Shown piece after piece: positions 1-7,900 of a stretch of 8,284 nt of DNA (the stretch's first letter is position 1; each line of letters starts with the position of its first letter). The stretch comes from Chloroflexota bacterium (GTDB lineage: Bacteria > Chloroflexota > Dehalococcoidia > Lucifugimonadales > CATQGZ01). The position numbers and the translations under genes were made by a program. The notes under the pieces are model-generated. The model ran no database searches. It worked only from the letters and a program-made list of their open reading frames with translations, and was not told the origin of the DNA. The stretch spans positions 1 through 8,284 of the forward strand of contig JAQBTI010000095.1 of the NCBI GenBank assembly GCA_027624995.1, read 5' to 3'.

Positions 1-544
1 TGTTCGTCAGGTTTTGGATGCTACCGTTTTGGAAGGTACCGATGGCGGTGAACTGCTGGGTACGCCCGACGGGTGTAGACGGGTCGAGGGGCGTAACAGC
101 GATGGTCTGGAGCCCAGTGCCGACGATGGAGAGATTGAGCTCGGTGACCGAGCCCCCGGTGAATGTGGCGGTCGCGGCCACTTCGGTGGAGCCGCCCAGG
201 GAGAAGACTAGAGTATCGCCTGACTTACCGCCCTCTTTAGCCGAGGTGTCGGGGTCATCGGCGAGAACCTGAAAGACGCTGAACTGCCCATATGTGCCGT
301 CTACGGTTCGCGGCACGTTGGCAGGCTGGTTCGGGGCGAAGGCGTAGTTGACGCCACCGATCTTGGCCTTGATCTCCACGCCATCCCCGGCGGGCTCTCC
401 CCCGACGGAGACGGTCCCGTAGAACACTGCGGGCGGCAGAGGTACCGCCTCCGCAGTTGGCGGCGAGCTATCAACCAGAATAAAGGCTATCAGCCCGAGC
501 AGCAGGCCAAGGAAACCTATCGAAAGAGATGCGCGCCTAGTCAA
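1..544 (-). CDS. Secreted protein with N-terminal signal peptide, beta-rich domain and BIG2 Ig-like domain (3' end outside window)
   Basis: The frame runs open from a TTG at 544-542 to the window edge, giving 181 codons. An in-frame TGA two codons upstream (550-548) makes TTG the earliest usual start. The product begins MTRRASLS and continues into a hydrophobic stretch (about residues 9-24, GFLGLLLGLIAFILV), then a small-residue region ending in AEA at 31-33. This is a classical Sec signal peptide with probable cleavage after residue 33. Residues about 38-138 form a beta-rich domain opening with VFYGTVSVGG and closing with ATFTGGSVTELNLSI. I associate this pattern with small carboxypeptidase-regulatory-like domains in archaeal and Chloroflexota surface proteins. 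Residues 144-181 (QTIAVTPLDPSTPVGRTQQF, then TAIGTF) match the start of a BIG2 bacterial Ig-like domain, cut by the window edge. There are no cysteines. The protein is probably extracellular or surface-bound, and no enzymatic function is visible. A weak AAGG lies 10 bases before the start. The start overlaps the stop of a small upstream frame (ATTGA), so coupled translation is possible. Confidence 0.85.
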   Translation of the reverse strand, partial: MTRRASLSIGFLGLLLGLIAFILVDSSPPTAEAVPLPPAVFYGTVSVGGEPAGDGVEIKAKIGGVNYAFAPNQPANVPRTVDGTYGQFSVFQVLADDPDTSAKEGGKSGDTLVFSLGGSTEVAATATFTGGSVTELNLSIVGTGLQTIAVTPLDPSTPVGRTQQFTAIGTFQNGSIQNLTN

Positions 545-558
545 TTCTCACGGACCTT
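545..558 (-). promoter_or_regulatory. Weak ribosome-binding region before the TTG start
   Basis: Reading towards the TTG at 544, the minus strand shows AAGG at 558-555 followed by a 10-base spacer. A GAG only two bases before the start is too close to act. No stronger Shine-Dalgarno is correctly spaced here. A weak site plus a TTG start suggests low translation, or initiation coupled to an upstream frame whose TGA (543-541) overlaps the TTG. Confidence 0.35.
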
Positions 559-606
559 AGCCACGCCGTTCAGACTGTCGTCGGCACCACGGTGGTACAG
601 AGAAAG

Positions 607-652
607 GCCCTCCTTCGCTAGCTGGATTCCCCGGGGACCGCCGAAGGAGGGC
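607..652 (-). terminator. Perfect 11-bp inverted repeat in the intergenic spacer; possible terminator of the giant gene
   Basis: The arms at 607-617 and 642-652 are exactly complementary (GCCCTCCTTCG / CGAAGGAGGGC) around a 24-base loop that itself contains the palindrome TCCCCGGGGA (628-637). The hairpin lies about 108 bases past the stop codon of the giant gene, which fits a terminator position. On the minus strand it is followed by CTTTCTCTG, which is pyrimidine-rich but not a proper T-run, so intrinsic termination would be weak. The 3' arm contains AAGGAGG, a perfect Shine-Dalgarno core, paired with CCTCCTT in the 5' arm. A role in folding the leader of the downstream gene is therefore an alternative. 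The inverted repeat is certain; its function is inferred. Confidence 0.5.
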
Positions 653-657
653 ATCCT

Positions 658-686
658 CATATGGACTGCACCGCAGGTCGCGTCAA
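658..686 (-). promoter_or_regulatory. Candidate sigma-70-like promoter for the downstream secreted-protein gene
   Basis: On the minus strand TTGACG (686-681) differs from the consensus -35 by one base. A 17-base spacer separates it from CATATG (663-658), which matches the -10 box at only three of six positions. A TATGAG reading shifted by two bases matches four but lengthens the spacer to 19. The predicted transcript would start near 650, at the outer edge of the hairpin at 607-652, leaving a leader of about 105 bases before the TTG. The weak -10 box makes this a tentative call. Confidence 0.25.
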
Positions 687-759
687 CGCGAGACATCCAC
701 GCTGACGGTCCCGTGACATCTGTCCTGGCAGCAGCCCTCCTCGCGCTCGATTTCAAGAC

Positions 760-1929
760 CTAAGGCGTATGCTTGCCGCCGGCCGGGTCGGTCACGAATA
801 TGTAGAATCCGCGGCCGACTTTCATGAAGTCGTCTGCTTTATCCGTATATAACGGGTTAAACACACCGCCCACGATCTCAACCTCGCTCGAGTCCGGGTC
901 GAACTCAATGAACTTCTGGAACTCGACGAGCGAAGTAAACTGCCGTGTGTCCGGCGAGTCTGCGCGGAGCCCTCTCGCGCCCCGCTCGACAATCACGTCT
1001 CTTTCTCCAATAAGTGCTATCTGGTTCCAACCGAGCACCACGTCGACGGTCCTGGGCAGCGACGGTGGCTGGCCACTGGGGTCGAATAGCACGCCGTCAA
1101 GTTGCATTGTTACCGGAATGATGGGTCCCTGACGGAAGCCCGGGAGCGGCGTCGCCCTGGCGAAGGCTTCCGACCTGGTGAGGAACCAGTACGCACGGCC
1201 TTGTTTGAGGGCCGTCAGGTTGTCAGCCGCCGGGCCCGGGACAAACTGTTCGAATATGCCCTGCGTCGAACTCGCGCCGACGCCCAGACCGCCAGTGAAG
1301 TAGAAGATGGAGTTGATAATGTCGGCCAGCTTTGGCTCTTCGACCACCGGGAGAATGAGGGCCGACCATTCGACGGAGAGGAACCCGTCGATAGTCAGCG
1401 TCGTACCGGCCACGGATGCGACCCTGGCGTGCTGTATGCCGGTCACGCGCGCGCCGTTAAAGTGGTTCAGGGTCAGCCCGGCGCTGAGCGTCAGGTCGTT
1501 TCCACTGATGCTCTGGATGGTCGCGGACTCCGCAGTGCTAGTGAACCCAAGGCCGAAGGGCCCCTTATCTCCGCTGACTACGATTCCCTGATCTACCGCG
1601 AATGCGCTGCCGTCGGCCACCGTGATCGTCGTTTGGTTGGGGAACGTGTTGCCGATGAGCGTGGTGTCGCCACTGCCAATCGCGATCCTGTCACCGACCG
1701 CGAAGCCGGTGGCGTCGGCCACGTCTACCGTGGAGTCGCCCAGGGAGACGTCCGAGCTCGTGCTACTGCCGAGATTGACCCCGATAACGTCGTTTACGAA
1801 GTTGGAATCAAGTACCGAGGTGTCCAGAGACTGGGCCACCACGTCGTTGACGTCGAAGTCGGGAGACGCCCCGAGCGCCTGGAGGTTGACGCCCACCAGG
1901 TTGGCCCCGTCGAACAGGAATATGTTCAT
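760..1929 (-). other. C-terminal pair of GWN-type modules, the first interrupted by a beta-rich insertion (residues 2113-2501)
   Basis: Module A starts MNIFLFDGANLVGVNL (2113) and resumes at LADIINSIFYF, reaching LKQGRAYWFLT (Trp2360). Module B has VVLGWNQIALIGERD (Trp2413) and ends at MKVGRGFYIFVTD (Tyr2488). Together they match the 'GWNxI/VG ... LxxGxGYWxxM' module common at the C-termini of large Chloroflexota and archaeal secreted proteins. Between the halves of module A lie two short related segments: DVADATGFAVGDRIAI (around 2183) and TVADGSAFAVDQGIVVSG (around 2216). They are followed by SISGNDLTLSAGLTLNHFNG (His2268). The function of these modules is not known to me; surface attachment is a guess. 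Confidence 0.6.
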
Positions 1930-4900
1930 CGCTTCCAGGGAGGCCGTAACGTCGCCGGACACATCGGTCAGGGTCGTATTCCCGGCGTTGTCCGTTGCCC
2001 TAATGGCGATCGAGAACTCTCCCGGTGGAATCCCGGACGGCACGCTCTCGAATCGTACGAAGTTACCGGTTATCCCGAACTGCTCCCTGACCACCTCCGG
2101 GATGTCCGCGGCCGGGATCAGCTCATCGGTGACCTGTCCGTCGATCACAAGCTCTACTCTGGCGACCCCGCTGACGCCGACTCCGCTGTCGTCGGCAGTC
2201 ACCTGGAAGATGATGTCATCCTGGGTCCTTGCCGAAACCGAGCCCACGGGGAAGATAGCTCCCTCGTCGACGATAGTGGGGGAGGCCGTATCGAGGATGA
2301 CCTCGAATGTTGCCGTGCCGACAAGCCCGCCGCCGTCAGTGGCCGTGGCCACGAAGGTATTCAGTCCCTCGCTCAGGCTCACGGGTATCGACAGCGAGCC
2401 AGCCTCGCCCTGGCTGAAGATTCCTTCACCGTTCTGGGTGATGTCCACCAGTTGCAGCGTAAGGTCGTCGACGCTGCCGAGCAACGTCTGGACAGGCGAG
2501 TTGACCGCGGATGGGATGCCGAACAGGTTCACTATAGGATCGGTTGTGTCCACGAACACGGACGCGCTGGTCTGCCCGCTCCTGTTGGGGGCATATGGCT
2601 GGGTGGCCTTGGCGACCAGGATGTTCACACCTTCAGCCAGTTCGAACTGTGTCGAGAACAAGACGCCGCCGAGCGTCGAGCCTAACGGCGGACGTGTCGT
2701 GCTCACCAGGACCGTCTCGGTACCTGAGCCCGAGATGACGATGTCGTCCAGGTACCAGCCCTCGCCGCCGTTGGCGAAGCGGTTGACGCTATCGAAGTCG
2801 AACCGGACCATCACTCGCTGTCCCGCGAAGTTGCTCAGGTCGATGCCGACCTGCCCAAGGTTCGGGTTGATGAACAGCGGCTCGAGCTCTACGAACCGGA
2901 AGCCTGGCAGGGCGTTGAAAGGCGCAGGCCCGCTACCGCCGCCCGGACCAACGATCTGCGCCAGCGGCTTGAACTCGCCGACCTGGTCGTTGCCCTGCAG
3001 GTCTTGGGTCACCTGAGCAACCTCGACCAGCTTGACGTCTGTGTTCGAGGAAAGCTCGGTCGCGTACCCGGTAAAGAAGCTGATCTGCGAGCCCTGACTG
3101 ATCGTTATTGGGTCAAACGTGGTCAGGCTTCCCTGAGTGCGAGCCCCGGTGTTGAAGCTGGGCGCGTCAGGGGTGGCGTACCGCCAGGAACAGGTCGGCG
3201 AGCTAACCCTGGGGGTGCTGGGGAAGCCGGGCGCCTGGTCCGAGCAGGCTATATGCCAGAACGCGGACTCACCGGTCACTGAACCGATGTCCCTCCAGAT
3301 GTCTTCTGACACTCCAACGGTTACCGGATCGTCGACGAACTCGGTAAACGGTAGCTGGATGCCGACCTCGACCGTGGTAACGGACGCGTCGTCGACGGTA
3401 CCGCTGATTGTCGCTACCGGGTTAGTCAGCACGTCTCCTTCGTCGTGACTCGTGATGTCAACCGTTACGACGCCCCTCCGCCCGAAGCGGAAGAGCGCAG
3501 GATCGGCCTCGAAGACCGGGTCGAGCTCGTCGATAGTACCGGTCACCGAGAAGTTCGCCGCGAAGTCGTCATCTCCCAACGGGCTGTTGGTCGCGAGGGT
3601 CAACTCGACGCCCGGGTTCTCCGGGAGGGCCGTTCCGAGAACGTTGTTGGCGTCCTCGTTGGCCATGAACAGCGTCGAGCCGATGTAGGCCATGCCTCTT
3701 ATGTCGGTGCCCGCCAGCACGAACTGGTCGAACATGACCCCGGTGTCGCGATCGAACCGGGAGAGTGTGTCGGCCGGGTCAACCCCCGGGGTGCCTGTGG
3801 TCCCCGTACCGATCAGCGACCGGTTATCGGGGATCGAGGCATTGCCGGTGATCTCGAAGGCGTCGAATCCAGGTATGAACTGCAGCCGACCCGCAAACTG
3901 GTCGATCTGCCGCGCGAACAGGTGACCGAAGCCAAGGTTGCCCAGGTCGAGACTGAACCATGCTCCTTGAATACCTTGAGTGCCCAGGACGCCCGCGTAA
4001 AGCAGGTTACCGTCGCTCGCCAATGCGCCGATGGGGTCCAGGAGGCGCTGTGGCGGGCCGAATGGGTCCTGGAGCTCAATATCGCTTCGGGCTAGCTCCT
4101 CGCCGGTCCCGGGGTCCAGCTTGGAGATAACCGGGAACGACTGGATGGAGAACCCACCGAACGGATCGGCGATGGTGCGCTCGTCGTTGGTGACGGCATA
4201 GAGGAAGCCGTCGTGGAACGCCAGGCCTCCAGTGTCGGTGCCGGGCGAGTCCACGGAGCCGGCGTCTCCGAAGCCGGCGACCAGGTCACCGTTCTGGTCC
4301 AGCTTCATTATCTTGTCCTTGGGGCTACCGTCGACGGCGAGGAACAGGTCCGTGCCGTCCGTCGCCATGCCTCGGGGGTCTGTCGTGATCGCGACGGCAG
4401 GGGATGGGATGCCCGTCGAGCGGATGGTATTACCGGTTGACTCCGCCAGGAACAGGCGTCCACCTACGAAGACGGCGCCGCGGATGCCACCGACGGGCGC
4501 GGTGACGTTGAATTCCTCGATCAGCCTTCCGATCTCATCGAACCGCAGCACTCTTGCCGCCTTCGCGGGGAAGAACTCCTGACCCGCTGCGTCAAAGGCC
4601 AACGCTTGCAGGTTATCGACGAAGAACCCCGGGTTGAGCGGGTCGAAGAAGAAGACGCGGTCCGTCTCAGACCCGCTGGCCGGGTCCAGGACGAGAGCTT
4701 CGAATCCGAACTCGGGTATCGCAATCAGCGACGTGCCGTTGTTGCTGAGGCCTGTAATGAGGCCGAACTGGCTGAACTGGAACTGCTCGAGGACCGCTCC
4801 GTTGTTGGGGTCCAGCCTCGCCAGCTTGTCGATGAAGAACTGGTCCCGGTGGCCGACGAACAGGTTGCCGTTCAGGAACGTGATCGATTCGGCGTTGACA

Positions 4901-7900
4901 GACGGCGCCTCGAAGTCCCTGGCCACCACGCCGGTGCCAGGGTCGACGACCACTATGTGGTCTCGCGCCTTGCCGTCTACGAGGATGTACAGCTCGTCGG
5001 CGCCGGCGTCATAGGCCAGGCCGCGCGGATTATTGGTGATGTCCGATGGGACGGCCGTGCTGGATATCTTCCCGCTCCCCGAGTGGGCAAGGTACAGGAC
5101 GTCGTCGATGAAGGTCGAGCCCTGAACATTGTTCGCGGGGACATTCAGGAACTCGTCCACGAAGTCGAAGGAGCTCCCGCCTATGTCCCATTGGGAGATG
5201 TCGGAGGGATTGCCGAGGGAGCCCTTGGAGACGAGCAGTTGATTCTCGGATGAGCGGAAGGCCACGCCCGTGCCGCCCTGCGGACCACCGCCGAACGTGC
5301 CCCGCCTTTCGACGAACCCTCCGCTGGTGTCGACGATGATCAGGTCGTTGAACGACAGCATGTAGACGATCAGATTGGCGCCGTCGTTAGTTATGCCGCC
5401 CACGTTGTCGAACACTTGGGCCGTTTGCCCCAGGTCGAACGTCTGGCTCAGCACTCCCGTCGTGGCGCTGACCTTGTACATTCTGCGATCGAACCCATCG
5501 TTGGCGATGATCCACAGAAAGCCGTTCAGGAACGTGATGCCCTGGGTGTTGGCGCTGGGCGCGTCGGCGAAGCCGTCGGTGGAGAAGGAGGTATCGAGCG
5601 CTCCGGTATCCACGTCAAGCTTGAGTATCTGGTCATTTGGAGTGCCGTCCACCAGGGCCCACAGGGCGCGTCCGATGGGACTGCCCAGCAGCGAGCTTCC
5701 GGCCGGCGAGAATGCCAGGCCTCTGGGATCCGTGGTGACGCTGACCTTGAGTGCGCCGATGCTTATCTTGCCGGTCCCTCCCTGGTCGCGGGCCACGTAC
5801 AGCAGGTCCTGGTCGAACACCATGCCTTCTACGTTCCCGATCAACGGGGCCGAGTCGACAAGAAGGGTCTGCTCCGATAAAACCTCTTGCAGGTTGGACT
5901 TGATGGTCAACAGGCTGTTGTTCTTGGCCGCAAAGAACTGGTTCCGAACGGCGTGTCTGGCCAGCGCCTTGGCACCGAACACGTTGGAACAGCAGACGAA
6001 AGACCTCTGGACCTGCGCGCCGCTGGTGTCGATTTGGACGATGTCGCTGAAGGACTGGAAGTAGACGATCAGGTTCGTACCGTCATTGGCGATGCCGGCG
6101 ACGTCGTCGAAGATCTGGGCCGTGTTGCCCAGATTGAACGTGGATACCAGCGCGCCTGTCGTCGCGTTTAGCTTGTACAGTCTGCGCTCGAAGGCCTCGT
6201 TGGCGATTATCCAGAGGAAGCTGGTTGTTGGGTCGCCTGTGTCTAGGAAGGTGATGCCTTCCGTCTTGTTGCTCGGCGCATCCACGAAGCCGTCGTCGCT
6301 GAACGCGGTAATCAGCAGTCCCGTGTCCGGGTCGACCTTGAGCAGCTTGTCCCTGGGTTCTCCGTCCACCAGTACCCAGATTGCCTTGCCAGGCGTGGAC
6401 GTCGAGGGTGTGAACGCCAGGCCACGCGGCTTGGTCGTGGCCGTGCTCGCCAGGAATCCCTTGCTCACCTTGCCACTGCCGGTGTGAGCGACGTAGAACA
6501 CATTGCCGTTGAACGTGAGGCCCTCGATACCGCTCGGCGCGGGCGAGGCCCCCTGGGTCAGGGAGAACTCTTGCACGAAGTTGAGGGCATCGTCATAGAG
6601 CGCCACGGCGCTGTTCCGACCTGCGAAGAACTGACTTCGCCCCGTGTGGAACGCCAGGCCCCCCGCGCCTGCGAATACCGGACAGCAAATGGAGCCCTGC
6701 TCGATGCCGGTCCGCAGGCCGCTTTCGTTCACGAAATAGACGCTGTTGATGAAGTTCCTCGTGTGGAGGACTAGACGGGTCCCGTCGTTGGTGATCCCGC
6801 CCAGCTCGTCGAAGATACCGGCCGTCGCGGACAGGTCGATGGTGCTCAGCACGGCGCCCGTCGTCGCGTTTAGCTTGAACAGCTTGGGAGTAAAGTCCTC
6901 GTTGGCTATCACCCATAGGGCCGAGTTGAAGAAGGTTATTCCCTGGGTCTCCTTGCTCGGGGCATCCGTGAAGCCGTCATCGCTGAAGCTCGTGATAAGG
7001 GTACCGTCGTCCGGATCGATCTTGAGCAGCTTGTCCTTGGGCTCGGCGTCGGTGAGTATCCAGAGGGCTTCGCCTACGCTGGAGGTCGAGGGCGAGAAGG
7101 TGATTCCGCGCGGGGTATTCGTAACCGTAGGGGCGAAGAAGCTCCTGTAGACCTTACCGTCGGAGCTGCCGATATGAAGGACCGCGCTGGAACTGACGGT
7201 CTTGAAGGTCATTCCTCGAATCAGAGGTACTGGATCGGTAGTGGCTTCCTTCTTGATGTCGAATATCGCGACCCGCTGCCCCTGCTTGTTCCATTGGCTT
7301 ATCTGTGAGGCGGTGGAGTCGCTGGTGTAGAGGAGGTCCGCGCTGAATGCGATACCGTTAATCCTGGGGTTGAACGAGTCGACGTCGGGAGAGCTGAGCT
7401 CATCTCCACTTTGAGAGACGTTGTAGAGGCGGAAGCCGGACTCGTTGCCCAGCCACAAGGTGCCGGTCGCGCCCGAACCCTCGGCCGTTATGCCGCCCAT
7501 CGGGTCGCCCCGGTCGACCGTGTTGAGTATGGCTTTGGTCTTGCCGCCATCGGCCACCAGGGCCCAGTCGGCCTCGGCCGCGAAGGCGTCGGCGTCGGCG
7601 GGGTCGATCTTGAAGATACGATGAGACCGGTCGCACCGAGTCGTGTCGATGATGTCGAAGCAGCGTCTCAGGTTCTCCAGGACCCACAGGAAGCCGTTTA
7701 GGAACGCGACGCCCTCGATGCTATCGCTCGGGCCGACCAGCGAAACGGTCGTCGAAGCACCGGTGGAGTCGAGCTTTTCCAGAGTGTCAGGCGAGCCGTT
7801 CTTGACGACCCAGAAGTTGGAGCCGTCGGTGCCCAAACCCCGTATCACGGGCGAGTCTGGGGCCGTGAAGAAGGCAGCCGCCTCGGGCAGATTCGGGACT

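Noticed and set aside
586..596. Small perfect palindrome ACCAC-G-GTGGT in the spacer
   Set aside because: It has five-base arms around one base, too short and too tightly looped to call an operator or terminator without supporting context.
541..756. 71-codon minus-strand frame in the spacer, starting TTG just after the giant gene stop
   Set aside because: It has no good ribosome-binding site and an Arg/Ala-rich start, it contains the 11-bp inverted repeat, and it has no recognisable motif. Its overlap with the next gene's TTG start is noted as a possible leader effect, but I do not call it a gene.
1102..2685. Long plus-strand open frame (527 codons) opposite the C-terminal half of the giant gene
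   Set aside because: The translation is rich in Arg, Gly, Glu and Asp with no recognisable domain or membrane segment, and it is fully antisense to a frame with clear domains. This is the usual by-product of GC-rich codon bias.
1622..3016. Second long plus-strand frame (464 codons)
   Set aside because: It is a Ser/Thr/Pro-rich low-complexity translation, again wholly antisense to the giant gene, and it overlaps the previous shadow in another frame. Both cannot be real and neither has supporting motifs.
5375..6064. Plus-strand frame of 229 codons across propeller units 3-4
   Set aside because: It is a shadow of the repeat array. Similar plus-strand frames recur at the corresponding place in neighbouring units, as expected from repeated DNA rather than repeated genes.
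7555..7605. GTCGGC/GGCGTC micro-repeats
   Set aside because: They encode the Ala/Asp-rich stretch DADAFAAEADWA inside unit 1. This is simple codon repetition, not a separate DNA element.
3631..7842. Tandem spacing suggestive of a CRISPR or satellite array
   Set aside because: The period is about 690 bases and in frame, similarity is mainly at the protein level, and there are no short identical repeats with unique spacers. It is a coding repeat.
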